From Avena insularis (lineage: Eukaryota > Streptophyta > Magnoliopsida > Poales > Poaceae), in contig CM042685.1 in NCBI GenBank assembly GCA_023614405.1, positions 85,736,684-85,800,683 on the forward strand: a stretch of DNA of 64,000 bases. The letters run 5' to 3'. A model generated the notes under the pieces. It ran no database searches. It saw nothing but the letters and a program-made list of their open reading frames with translations, and was not told where the DNA came from. Position numbers and translations under genes: made by a program. Shown here piece by piece: positions 22,312-34,838 of this stretch (position 1 is the first letter of the stretch; every line of letters starts with the position of its first letter).

Positions 22312-24544
22312 CTAGGTACACCATGGGGAACCCCAAACAATTTTTTCCTAAAAAATTGAGAGTGTCTTATAGGGTACCTATAATTAGAAACCGCATTTAC
22401 CGGCCTATAACTCAAAAAAATATAGTATATGCTCGCACCACGAAATAACTACCCACCTCCCGATAATGGCCATGGACCATGGTGTAGCATGCATGAAAAT
22501 TTCCTCGGGCCCCTGGACGCGTCCTAATCTTGGACCTCCTTTGGGAAATACCATTTTTCGGGTTCAGATAATGGAAAGTCAAGATTTCTCCAAATGACCA
22601 CGAAATCTCTAGTTGGAGAAGTTTCTTTCGATGCCGAGAGGGAGCTAGGTACCGGGTTTGGGCTCAATACATCGAGTAGTTCCATGTTCTGGGAAGAGAG
22701 GGGGGAATTAAGGGTTGAAAGCCATGTTAACTCACACTCGATTTGCCTTGTTTATGATTTTATGAGGGCAGTGGGTCACACGAAAGGGCTCCAGGATCTG
22801 TTTTCACATTTCTTAGATTTTTTTAGATTTTTTTGGTGCTACCCAAGAAACAGCAAAACCTACCAGCGGTCGCGGAAACGCAACGGTCGGTGCAATCTTG
22901 GACCCAGACATGCATCCAGCCTAGGTACCCCATGGGTTAACCCAGACCATTTTTCCCTGAAAATTGAGAGTGTCTTAGAGGGTACCACGAGATAAATACC
23001 CACCCCCTTGGAATGGCCATGCACCATGGTGTATCCTGCGTGAAAATTGCCTCGGGTCCCTAGGTGCGCCCTAATCTTGCACCTCCTTTGGGAAAGCATC
23101 GGTTTTTCGGGTTCACCAACTGGAGAGTCAAGATTTATCGAAATGACCACGAAATCTCTAGTTCGAGAAGTTGCTTGTGATGCTAAGAGGGAGCTAGGTG
23201 CCGGGTTTGGGATCAATCCATGGAGTGGTTCCATGTTCTGGGCAGAGAGGGTGAATCTAGGGTTGAAAGCCATGTTAACTCACACTCGATAGACATCCTA
23301 GTGGTGCCTTGCGTGCCAAAGGACCTGATATGCCTTGATTATGATTTTATGAGGGCAGTGGGTCACATTCAAGGGCTCTAGGAGATGTTTTCTCATTTTT
23401 TAATTTTTTTTAGATTTTGTTTGGTGCTTCCCAAAAAATGGCGAAACCCGCTGGCGGCCGCGGCAACACATAGGCCAGTGCAATCTTGGATCCAGGCATG
23501 CATCCAGCCTAGGTACCCCATGGGGCACCACAAACCATTTTTACTTGAAAATTGGGAGTGTGTTATAGGATACCTAGAGTTAGAAACCGCAATTACCAGG
23601 ATGTAACTCAAAAAAATAAAGTATATGATTGCACCACAATATAAATACCCACCTCCCGGGAATGGCCACGCACTATGGTGTAGCATGCGTCAAAATTGTC
23701 TCGGGCCCCTGGGCGCACTTTAATCTTGCACCTCCTTTGGGAACACACTAGGATTTCAGGTTCAAAAAATGGAAAGTCAAGATTTCTCCAAATGACCACG
23801 GAATATCTAGTTGGAGAAGTTGCTTGCGATGCCGAGAGGGATCCAGGTGCCGGGTTTGGGCTCAGTCCATGGAGTGGTTTCATGTTCTGGGCAGCGAGGG
23901 GGGATCTAGTGTTGAAAGCCATGTTAACTCACACTCGATAGACATCCTGGTGGTGCCTTGGGTGAAAAAGGAGATTGTTTGCCATTCTTATGATTTTATG
24001 AGCACAGTGGATCACATGCAAGGGCTCCAGGAGCTGTTTTTAGAAAAATTATATTTTTCAAGAGTTTTTTTGGTGCTGCCCAAAAAACGGCAAAACTAGT
24101 CAATGCCCGCGGCAACGCGACGGTGAAATCTTGAACCTAGGCATTCATCCAGCCTAGGTACCCCATGGGACACCCCAAACCATTTTCCCTGAAAATTGAG
24201 AGTGTCTTTATAGGGTACCTACAGTTAGAAACCGCATTTACAGGGCCTTAACTCAATAAAAATACAGTATATGCTTTCACCACGAGATAAATACTCACCT
24301 CCTGGGACTGGCCATGCACCATGGTGTAGCATGGGTGAAAATTTCCTCGGGCCCCTAGGTGCGCCCTAACCTTGCACCTCCTTTGGGATAACACCAATAT
24401 CTCGGGTTCAGAAAATGGAAAATCATGATTTCTCCAAATGACCATGAAGTATCTAGTTGGAGAAGTTGCTTACGATGCCGAGAGGGAGCTAGGTGCCAGG
24501 TTTGGGCTCAATCTATGGAGTGGTTCCATGATGGGCAGCGAGGG
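22312..24544 (+). repeat. Tandem array of ~600-bp units (3 full, 1 partial)
   Basis: The word CTAGGTACMCCATGGG starts units at 22312, 22921, 23509 and 24154, giving lengths of 609, 588 and 645 bp plus a 391-bp partial. Shared landmarks in order are AAATTGAGAGTGTCTTATAGG, TAGAAACCGCATTTAC, GGCCATGCACCATGGTGTAG, TTTCTCCAAATGACCACGAA, GAGCTAGGTGCCGGGTTTGG and AAAGCCATGTTAACTCACAC. Unit 2 lacks the TAGAAACCGC segment. The last unit is cut in the middle of GGGCAGCGAGGG by the LTR beginning at 24545. Open frames inside are artefacts of the repeat. Family not recognised; Triticeae centromeres do carry ~550-570-bp satellites, but I cannot test homology. Confidence 0.9.
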
Positions 24545-27500
24545 TGTAACATCCCAATTTCAGCAACCCTGATTTGTTGTCCAAAAGGCAAAAATCAGGG
24601 GGAAAAAACTTTTTCTTGATAAGTGTTGAAATGTTTGTTACTTGTTTACTTGTGTCCATGCATCTGATTGTTCAATATATTATATACTCCTTATCTCAAC
24701 CTAAGTTGACAAAAACTATTTTACAAAAGAGATGTCTTGGCTCATATTTCATATTCTCAAATGTTTTGGTATTTCAAACAAGAGCCAGGATAACTTTGAT
24801 ACTACAAAATATTTTACTAGTCTCCCTTTAAAAAAACTATGGAGACCTATATATAATATCCTTATGTTTTCAAGACAGAACCTTCAACTACTCCTATCCC
24901 TAGGTTTTCCAAAACCTTTCCTAAAACATTTTCATTCGAATCATGGTAGAAATACCAAGATGTCTTTATCTTCCTTCAAAGAACACCAATTCAAAATACC
25001 CATCCCTACCTCAATCCAGGATCAATGGTTACCTTAAAAGAAGTTGGATAAGTTTGAAAAAATGAATTGCCTTGATCTACAGATTGCCTTGTTTGCTTAG
25101 GAAGTAGAATGAGCCAATCTAGGAGTTCATCCTTAAGGATCGAACCAATAGTTGAGAGCATCAATCTCAATCTAAGCATCCCAAAATAAATCTAACTTGA
25201 TTCACTCAAGTGAATCTTTAATCTAGTTGCTTAGATCAAACCTATGCTCATCCTTTGATTTAGCTTCCAATCCATCAAAGACCAAATACAAGCATGAATC
25301 TTATCTACACAAGGTACCCTTCAATATCATCCACTTGATGATAAAGACAAACCCTTGCATCTCTCCCAAATGTCTCCCTCTCTTAGACTAGTCCTAATTC
25401 ACAAGTCCGCCAAATTTATCTAAGTCTGGAATCCTTAGCTAGAATCAATCTTTGGAACTACCTCTATTAAAATCAATGTAATTTCTTGAAAATGTACTTG
25501 AATCATCTTGCAGTACATCATTAGTACTACCACATACCATTTTTTCCCTTGGTTAAATCATTCTTGGACTCACTCATCTATAATGGTTTTATAGTCAAGA
25601 TAATAATCTTTTCTGCAAATCTTATTATCTTACCTACTTTGGTAGAAGATCACAACCATATGCTAACTCCCATTGACCAACTATTTGCATATTAATGATC
25701 TAATAATTATGGTCTATCAATACACCCTTCACTTGTTTCTAGGGGAGCCTTGTGCTTCTTAAACCCCCATGGTGTATGAATCATCGTGACTCATTAGCTA
25801 TGGCAGCCTTATTTTCAACAAAGTTTTCCATCACTCCTGAATCACCTCAAATACAACCAAGCCAAACTCTTCCTGCCATGATCATCTATATAACTTGGTA
25901 TAACTATCGATCTATCAATTGAACCAAGGTGAGATCCGAGCTCACTAATCCAACCATGTTTTAGTGGCATAAAAATATCAAAACCCTAGATTCCCCCAAA
26001 CCTAGTGTCTTCCTTTCTCACCATAATTCTTCAAAACTCAAGTTGGAAAAGATGGATAAATCAAGTTTACACTATCTACCATGGATATGATACTTCACCA
26101 AATAATTCCCCTAATCTATTGGATCCTAAAAATATTTAAATTCCACTTTTGGCAAAACCGTAGAATATTTGTCTATAAAGATAAATTTGTTTTTCTCCAA
26201 ATCACTTTGCAAAGTCAAGGCCCATTTGATGCCTATATATAATATCCTATCTTCCCAACTCGAAAATAAATATTTTTGAGATTCTTTTTTATTTCTTTTT
26301 GCCCTTTTTCTTAAATGGAAGAAACAAGAAATAATTGATTGAAAATAATTTCTCTACAAAATAAATTCCAGGAAAATTCTCCAATGTGTGATATGGTATT
26401 TAGGACCATCTCACATAAAAAACCAAACTTGTCCAGTGTAAATATATCAAATAAGCTTCTAGAAATCATTTCAGAAATATTTGAATAAATAGTTTTAAGT
26501 GAACTAAAAATAATTTGAAAAATTCCAAATAATTCCTAGAGAGGTGTTTTGGCCCCACTTATCCTCCATCACCATTTACCCATATTGCAAAGCCCAAATT
26601 TTGAAATTTCGTCTCATGACCATTATTATGGCTAAATGTGCTAGTTTGATAAAACTTGAGCAAATACCAACTCAAACCCCATCAACCACCAACTTTGTTC
26701 AACACAGCACCCTCCCATCTATCATGGTCAAGCTCCACTATAATTTTCACTATAGAAAACCCTAGCCTTGTCCATTAGTGCTTGGAGAAGAGTGAGAGAT
26801 AGATACCTCTTGATGAAAATATCTTGCTAGGTAGCATCCACACCACCCCTTCCACCACTCACTACTCGACCCCAGTACCGCACAACATCCCTACACCGCT
26901 CCTAAGGTCCAATCCCTGTCCAACCACCTGGCCAAGCTTGGCCATGGAAAATTTCCACCATACACCCAACCCCTTTGGGATATAAGGGCTCAGGCCACCC
27001 CAACACCCCTCCTCTGGCTCATTTCTCCCCATATACCTCCCTAAGACTCCCCACGAGCTCCTCCCCTCTCCCTCTGACCTCCATCACCATGGGAGGAAGA
27101 ACAACCCCCAAGCTAGTGCTTGTTTCCGACCCCCCTGCCCCTCAACTACTTCCATAACCCTCCCCTACCATCGTACTATCTTCCCCCAAACACCCCAAGA
27201 AGCCCCTCCCTCTACAACTCGGGAGAAAGATAATGTCCCAATGGTCATACATTCTTGCATGCAAATCTAGAGGTCAACCCGACTCCCTTCCTCCTCTACT
27301 CTCGACTTGTAGGTTCTTACATCCTCCAGATCCATCACCCCGATCATTCTTGCGCAGGACAGGCCTAGCAGGTGGCACCGTCGAGCACCGCCAAACTCTT
27401 CTTGGGCGCGCACATGCCTACAAGATCCTGGGGACAAATTGGGCCTTCCCGCCCATCGACTGGGTCCCCGCCATGCTCCGCGCCTCCTCCAACGTGCCTC

Positions 27501-29810
27501 GAGCGCTGACGATCTCGCAGGTGAGCACACCCTCCACGTGGTGCCGGCCTAGGGTTTCCTCGCAGGTGTCATGTTCCGCTTGGGAAGATGAACGGGGTCC
27601 ATCGATTCCCTTTTAGTTGGACGACCCCAAAGCTCTCGTACCCCTTCGCCCCTTCTCTTTCGCTGACGGGCGGGGTCGTGTTGTCAGCCCGTTCAAATCC
27701 TACTCCCATGCATGGAGAATACCGGGTGGGCCAGAATTCACCTCCGAGCCCATTTGGCTCGCCAATATGGCCCGACCACCCCCTGTTCCTTTTCTTTATA
27801 AATAACTCTTCCAGATCTATTTATTTGTATTTCATTTTAATTAAAAACAAAAATTAAAACTGCCATTTTATGCCCAGATCTAATTAATCACTTCTTCCAG
27901 CATGTTTTGTACAACATGTAGAACTAGTCCTTGTCCAAAAATATTTTTTGTTATTTATTAATATTTAATATACCAACATGTATCTTTGGAAATAAGTAAA
28001 ATCCTCAGGGAGATACACCTACCCAAATGGAATAAATCAAATTTCCCCTAGTAGGTATCTCCTGTACCTATCTCATGGCTTTAGTTTCATGCCAAGTGAA
28101 ACAGTGGTTTAAGTGTAGAAAAATAGAAAAATCAATCCATTTCTGCCTTTACAAAATTCCCTAGGACAAACAATGAATTTATTTTACATATTTTAAACCC
28201 TCATAAATAAGATACATCTATACCTAGCAGAATCCAGGAGTTCAATATTTAATGAGCTTCTGAGGATTTTCCATGAATTAAATACTTATGTATGTGGTTC
28301 TATCACTAGATAAATCATTCCAAAAGCTTAGAAACTCCAAAAGGAGTGATTCAAATTTATTCAGAAAGGTATCCTGAATACCTAACATCCCTCTTCTGAA
28401 TCACATCAAAAGCTCCTACAGCTTAAATCTTATGAAAAAGAAAAATATCATCCAAAACTAACTTTGGGAATTCCATGAGGGCATTATGGTAAATATTTTG
28501 AAGAAAATCCAACTGCCAGTGAATCAGTCCATCAAAAACTACTTAATCATCCAAGGAAATAATTTGTGGAGCTCCAGTAATCTTCTAGTGAATTATTTTC
28601 TAAAACTAGAGTTTTATTCACTAGAAAATGCATTATAAATAATGTCAATTGATAAAATAGTAGAACCACTTTTGTTGGTTTCATTTTATCAATATCTATC
28701 TGGTGGTATCATTTGTATACAATGATAACATACAGAACTTGGGGTTGCCTTCAAACCCCTTTAATAGGCAATATGGCCTCTAAATCTTAATAGTAATTCC
28801 ACAAATGGAACTAATATGAGATCAATTGTTTTAGTACAAGTTGTTCACAACCTATTGAATTAAATAATGTATTGTATCGTTGCTTGCTAATTTTTATTGG
28901 TGCTTGTATGGCATGTCCTGATGGATGTATTCCCTATTTGGATGTTTGCTCGATAACGATGATAGTTGCAATTGTGAGACACTGAGAAGAAAGAAGCATC
29001 AGATTACTATTATTCGTTATCGGTATTGTGGTATTCTAAAGAAGTCACGGTACATCTTGATGGTCACAGGAAAGCCACCTTCCTGCTCATAAGCCTTGTG
29101 CTATTGATTTACTTATGCATGTTGTATCTACTGTTTACGAAACTGCATTGTTTTACTATGTGATGAGTTATATCTGGTAGTGGTTTGGCTCCTCCAAACT
29201 ATAAAACCTTTGAACTACCAAGTGCAATTCCCTCGTCGTCTCCTACTTTCCCCTAGTATGGTATATGGTGTATAACACCATGACCCTCTAGAGACCCCGT
29301 TTTAGACGAAGCAAAACATTAGGATGGGGAGACCCCAGAAAAGTTTAAAAGAAATGTTTTATGGCAAAAACCTTTGTGAGTTTTGACCTACCAAGAGGAG
29401 TTCAACAATTAAAAAGGTTTTGTTTTACAAAATGGATGGACAAAAGATGGAGAAAAGAAGGTTTACAAAAACGGACCTGGAATGGGATAGGGATGGATTT
29501 GAAGTTTGCTACTCTAGTATGGGAATTCCAACGACTGCTTCTAAGGGATCATCTCCTTGAATGTCGGGGTTCCTTTATGAAAATGGTCAACTATGAGACA
29601 GTTAATTGGAGGAATTGCGAACTGCACTCAGGAGCAGCCGGGCGATACTATGAGCCCCTCATTGAAAGTGCCCTTTCTCGCGGAGTAGGAAGGCACTTTG
29701 GTTGGTCCGTGGATCCAGACGTCCCAGTGTTGAGGGGAACAACTCATAGAGTAGGGCCTATACTAGAGTGGCATCCGGAGAGTCTTGATCGGTTCCTCGA
29801 CCAACGATCA

Positions 29811-29815
29811 GTAGG
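29811..29815. repeat. Target-site duplication GTAGG, left copy
   Basis: Identical to 32209-32213 on the far side of the solo LTR; 5 bp is the usual length for this class. Confidence 0.92.
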
Positions 29816-30954
29816 TGAAAGGGCATGTATGCCCCCATGTGTGGTTTTGGTAATTAATGACAATCTCTATGGACTAATGTGTAAATTGAGTTTTACTTGT
29901 AGGTTTGTCCATTGGCATCGCTTGGACCATGTGTTGGTCTCAAGGTTGGAATATGAAGAAATGTCCAAGGGCTTTGTGCCCATTGGAATCATGAAGAAAG
30001 AAGGAGCTTGAAGGTTGATCAAGGCATGTGGAACGAGTTGTATGAAGATGGATCAACCTCAAGAAGGGATGAAGAAGGAAGAGCTCATGATGCGCCATCT
30101 CTAGAAGATCTCATGCTTGAATCTTTCCATCCTTGTGCTCATGGAGTGATGAAGACAAGTTCAAAGAAGAGGTTTCCCCATGGATTATGGGGGAGCAATT
30201 TGCATGTCTTCATCTTCATCAAGCAAGATCATCCAAGAATGGTGTTCCCACTATAGAAGAACAAGAGGGTCTACATCAAGTTCAAGTGGGATGCTCAAGG
30301 CAAAGGTATGTTCTTTATAGGGCTTTTCTTTTGCCGGTCTCGTGTTGTTAGTTGGGAGACCGGGTTTAGGATATATATAGTCGTTCTATCAAGAGGGGCT
30401 CTCAAGCGGGTGTCTCGATCACATAGTTCAGGGAGAGCTCAAACCTTTGCATACATAGCATTTTCTTTATTGGTTGTTAGTTGGTTATTGTGTGGTTATC
30501 ACCATAACAAGCTCTAGTTCATCATCTAAGGATTTCCCCTGCATATCTTATTGCATTCTTGATCGTGCGGGTTTTTCCGGCTCCACACCTTAGGAGATAT
30601 CTCACAAATATATACTTGATATTGTCTCCCTTGGTGGTATCTAATATTTCACCTTTTGTTGGATTATCTTGGTTTTATTTTTGCAACAAAATTGGTTTCA
30701 TCCCAATCGGAGTTTCCAAGTTCAACTTCTTGTGTTTTGAGTTTTGGAGGTTTTACCGGTTCATCGCTTCTAGAGAGGTCATACCTTTATCAATTTGGTT
30801 TTATCCATCCATGTTGTACTATGATGTTTATTTGCATAATCTTGTAGAGCTTGTCGTTCTCTTCAAAACGAGCCCAAGATCATAAAAAACGGAGTCCGGA
30901 ATCAAACGTTATTTAAGTTTTCGTGATATGTTGTCCAACCTTTTTGCTTGAGCG

Positions 30955-31062
30955 GAAGTTCCGGCCGAAGTTCTGACCTAATTTCCGGTGAACGTTTGTT
31001 TTTGTTTCTCTATTTACCGGAAGTTCTGGTGGGGGGGGGCGGAAGTTCCGGTGGTGCACGAA
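30955..31062 (+). repeat. Repeated palindrome CGGAAGTTCCGG
   Basis: CGGAAGTTCCGG near 30954 and a matching CGGAAGTTCCGG near 31041, with CCGGAAGTTCTGG and CCGAAGTTCTG variants between, plus a G10 run at about 31030-31039. The palindromes lie about 50-140 bp upstream of the TATA-like box at 31092 and could be protein-binding sites. Confidence 0.7.
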
Positions 31063-31528
31063 TCTGACCCAAACGGGCAGATTTTCTTGTCCTATTTAAG
31101 GGCCCCCTCTTCCCTAATGTTCCCCTAACTTTTGAGGTCATTTTTGCTAGCTCTTCCACTCTCTCTCCTCCATTGTTGACCTTCAAAATCTTTCCCTCTC
31201 CCCTTCTCCCTCCAATGATTCTTGCATCTCTTTGAGGGATTTGAGAGAGGAGATCTAGATCAACAATCCCACCAAACCAAATCCCTTCTTTGTGAAGGAA
31301 TCATTGCGATCTAGATCTTGGAGAGTTTTGTGTTCTCCTCTTGTGTTCTTCCTCCCTTATTTCCCCAATAGCTTTTGTAGCTTTGTTGGAATTTGGGAGT
31401 GAAGGACTTTCCCTTGCATTTGTTGCATAGTATTAAGTTCTCATTGGAGATTCGACGAGTTCAAGCTTCTGAACTTGTTTCTCTTGGGTTCCTTGGAACC
31501 CTAGACGGTTGTGTGGTTGGTTTGTTGG

Positions 31529-31860
31529 CCTTTTGTGGTCTTATTGACCTTTTGTGGTCTTTTAGCCTTTTGTGGCATTGTTGGAATTCTGTGGCATTGT
31601 AGCCTTTTGTGGCTTTGTTGTTGGGAGCCTCCAATTGAGTTGTGGAGTTAGCCCCAATCTTGTACGGGTTCGGTGACCGCCCTCAAGCGTCCCATAGTGG
31701 AGAAAGTGTCCGCCTTTTGTGGTGCGCACTTGGGAGAATAGGGTGAGCCTTTTGTGGCGTAGGTGAGTTGTGTGCTTCCGCATCCAGGGTGAGGCCTTGT
31801 GTGGCGTTGGGTGAGCATCGAGCCACCACACCTCGAGGTGAGCCATTTGTGGCGTTCGGA
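31529..31860 (+). repeat. Iterated CCTTTTGTGG motif in the solo LTR
   Basis: The decamer occurs at about 31529, 31548, 31566, 31613, 31710 and 31748, with variants near 31792 (CCTTGTGTGG) and 31845 (CCATTTGTGG). It lies downstream of the LTR's TATA-like box, hence probably within the transcribed R/U5 part. Confidence 0.85.
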
Positions 31861-32208
31861 GAGAATTGTGCCATCGCACCTCTCCAATGAAGATGTAGCT
31901 TCTTTGGAAGTGAACTTCGGGAAACAAATCTTCGTCTCCGCGTCTATCGGTTATCTCTCAACCGAACCCTTTAATTATTCACTTTACATTGTGATGGCCA
32001 TCGTGCTTGAAGTACTTATATCTGCTATCACCTTGTTGCTTGTATTGCTTAGCATAGGTTGTTGGTGCACTTAGGTGAACGTAGTGGCTAGGTTTTGTGC
32101 TCAATAAATTAAACGTTAGTTTTATTCTGCATTTACTTGAGCCTAAACCATAATAATTTTAAAAGCCTATTCACCCCCCCCCTCTAGGCGACTTCCTTTG
32201 TACTTTCA

Positions 32209-32213
32209 GTAGG
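32209..32213. repeat. Target-site duplication GTAGG, right copy
   Basis: Immediately follows the TTTCA end of the solo LTR; identical to 29811-29815. Confidence 0.92.
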
Positions 32214-32982
32214 GATCAGGGCAGGGTACCCGTTTGGTCTGGGTAAAGTGTAGAACATCTGCAGAGTGTAAATCTATTTGAATAGCCATGTCCACGGTCA
32301 TGGACGGTTGGAAGGTTGCTATAGAGAGGTGTTGGTTTTGATTTCCAAAAGGACTTCGGAAAAGCAAAGGCTTTGGAAATGTTTTGACCATGGGATGATC
32401 GGGAAAAAGGAAGGAAGAAGTTTGGTCATAGGATGACCGGGAGAAGTAATCAAATGGGTGACCCAATCCTAGTGTTTTCCAAAACTTTTCAAAAAGGTTT
32501 CAAAAATGTTTTATAAAAGTTTTCAACAAAGATATAGACATGGTATATCTATAAGAGAAACTAATTTATAAAATAACATCTTATGGATCCCTCCTACTAC
32601 CATAGCCATATTGCATGTCCTTTATAATTTCTCTTAAGGTGGTTTGCGAGTACATTCAAAGTACTCACCAGAATTTTCCCTGGCTATTTACTTGCCAGAT
32701 TTGCACAGGCTAGAAGGATAACGTTAATGACGTCTATGAGAGCTAGGTCGTCTTCCCAGTCAGTTGCCTGTAGGTTAAGGCATGACATGGGCTCTGTTCT
32801 TGAAGACTTCCGCTATTGGTGTTGTAATCTCCATAATGGACATAAAGGTAAGTGTTGTATTAATTACTTTCCGGATGTTGTAATGGTACTAGTCGGTTAT
32901 GCTCACAGCTCACTGATCATGGGAACGTGAATTGTAGGCATAGTAGGGATTCTCGGACCATAAATCCAGGGTCCCAAAGACT

Positions 32983-32995
32983 TGGTATCAGAGCC
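32983..32995 (+). other. Primer-binding site, initiator tRNA-Met type
   Basis: TGGTATCAGAGCC matches the complement of the plant initiator tRNA-Met 3' end over its first 12 or so bases. It marks the end of the long LTR and the start of the internal region. Confidence 0.85.
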
Positions 32996-34838
32996 GTCCT
33001 GACTGTAGACGACCTTAGTTAGCATGGATGTTATATAGGATAACCATTATTTCGGAAAACACCAGCTTTCCAAAACTATTTTCTCAAAAGCTTTCCGAAA
33101 GACCTCTTAATCTTACCTTCTCTGACTTCGACTATTTGAAAATGGCTTACTCTATCTCTCGTCTACCCTCAAATATTCCGTTTACAAAAACAAGTCGAAC
33201 TTAGAAACCGCAAAGACGGAGGTACCTAGATGAAGAGACGCAAGGACAAGAAAAACCAATGAGCTACCAATGTCGAAAGACACTATAAAATCGCCCTACC
33301 AATGGAGTCCTTCATTTTCCCCAAATGGATCATGTATGGGACCAACGACACTCGATGGCAAGAGAGAAGTGAATACTCCCATAACGTCCATACTTCGGAT
33401 TAGCATTCTTAATATAGGATTCCCCTTATGGTGTGTAGTCACCCCTTGGTACATATTGTACTCTTTGCTTGCTTGTCATGTCCTAATATGAATGCTTGGA
33501 AATGTGTTTATTGTCTGCCTTGGATCATCGATTCTAAGATTAGACCACCTGAATGGTGTATCTCAACACCAACACCCCTCATCCCATAAAATGAAACGAC
33601 TCCTTGGCAGGATGGCCACATAAATAACTCTCTGAAAAACACTATCTGTTCCTAGCTCTAATCTCCCTCAAAGGAGCAAACTATCTTTTTCAACCCTTTG
33701 CCGAATCAACGGGAAGTCCTCGCCATAACACAAACATCCCAAGAATCCTAAAAGAGTAGTATTTCTTAAGACAATGAGTCTACTCCGTGATTGATCCAAA
33801 GCAACACGAAGTGTTCAAGTTAAGACAATCCCACTGAAGATAAAATGCCTCCACCTCGACTAAGGAATAAGAAGAAGCGTCGTTAACCACTAAAACTACC
33901 CCGAGTTAACCCTTACGGCTTAGTTAGGTAACCACCATAGCAAGGTAGTCGCAATAAGGCATCACTCGAAGACCCCAACTCCAGAGTCACGCCATTGCTC
34001 CAAGACTAAGTATCTACCCTAGCCTCGACGACCCTAAGTAAAGCTCTAAGGTGGAAAGACTATGTCTTTCCATTCAATTCAAGAATATCTACCACTAGAA
34101 GATACCTCAAGAAGATCTCCAACCCAAGGACATGCTCCAAGCATCACCCCGAGAGTCGTCAGAGGAACAGAAAACATACCTCATCAATAACCTTCGGAAG
34201 TCTGCTCGATCCTCCCAATACCCTCGATGCTCAGATTTAAGATGACAAGACTACCTGACGCCGCCAGTACTACTCTTCAAGGAGTAGAAAGAAACCCAAA
34301 GAATCAATATTTCTTGGAAGACGTCGTGAAGACATTCTCTGTTATCTTGGCTAAGACACACCTAGTAAGGTCCCAAACTTTGATAACCCCGGGACTGAAA
34401 ATGATGAACTTCACCTCTATGAGTATAAACCCATGTTCAAGTCACCACCCCCGGAAGATCCACCCGTCAATGCAGTCCTCAGAGAAGGCACGACCCTCAC
34501 CCATTTTACTGATGAAGATCTGAATATCCCTCATACCCTCGAGGAATTGTAGTATCCGAAGTTAGTAAACCCACCCAAGAATGACGACAAGATTCAAGAG
34601 GTACCCATCAAGTAGTCTTTCTCACCCTGCAACTCACCCTTCTGGCATAGGGTAGAGTTATGTATCGTTCTAGTACCTGCGTGGTAAAACCCTAAGTTCC
34701 CCGCAAATGGCAGCACAGACCCTGTTTGTAATGCCTAAGTACCCTCGCCGCTGGTCGGTGCAGACGTGGTAAATTATGCACGAGTTCAGTGTGGTGGAAA
34801 TGCTAGTCCGAGTTTCACTTCTATGAGTGTCATCGGAT
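32996..34838 (+). pseudogene. Internal leader and decayed pre-gag ORF of the long-LTR Ty3 element
   Basis: No RT, integrase or zinc-knuckle motif is present. The best coding trace is a frame at about 34387-34615 reading NPGTENDELHLYEYKPMFKS and PPPEDPPVNAVLREGTTLTH, then a TAG and YPKLVNPPKNDDKIQEVPIK. This acidic, proline-rich text resembles the extra ORF that some grass Ty3 elements carry ahead of gag. A preceding frame (34227-34523) is a shadow. The element is cut at 34838 by an antisense LTR, so its gag-pol is not visible here. Function is inferred only from position. Confidence 0.45.

Larger units (their letters stand above)
29816..32208 (+). mobile_element. Solo LTR, Copia (Maximus/SIRE-like), with perfect TSD
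   Basis: Begins TGAAAGGGCATG and ends TACTTTCA (TGAAAG/CTTTCA inverted ends), flanked by GTAGG at 29811-29815 and 32209-32213. The early phrase TTTTGGTAATTAATGACAATC and the terminal C10 run plus CTCTAGGCGACTTCC are typical of Copia LTRs of the Maximus/SIRE type. A TATA-like CTATTTAAG lies at 31092. There is no internal domain, PBS or PPT, so it is a solo LTR left by LTR-LTR recombination. It carries iterated CCTTTTGTGG and GGAAGTTCC words (listed separately). Confidence 0.92.
24545..32980 (+). mobile_element. Very long 5' LTR of a Ty3 element, split by a solo LTR
   Basis: Starts TGTAACATCCCAATTTCAG, a start seen in many grass Ty3 elements with multi-kilobase LTRs. It runs to just before a primer-binding site (TTGGTATCAGAGCC, 32982-32995). 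With the 2398-bp nested insert removed, the LTR would be about 6.0 kb, so other, unrecognised inserts may be present. A promoter-like TATAAGG at 26981 is followed by a GC-rich leader (about 26990-27640) with a possible splice donor (GCAG|GTGAGC near 27521). The exact 3' end (TCCCA or AAGAC, 32973-32981) is uncertain. No second LTR was found in the window. Confidence 0.6.

Noticed and set aside
22594..24099. Several open frames of 80-137 codons sharing words such as AERELG and GFGLN
   Set aside because: They are the same phase of the ~600-bp tandem units on either strand, broken at different points, with no domain.
29361..30011. A 216-codon frame as a gene
   Set aside because: It crosses the junction between the long LTR and the solo LTR (29816), so it cannot be an ancestral coding unit.
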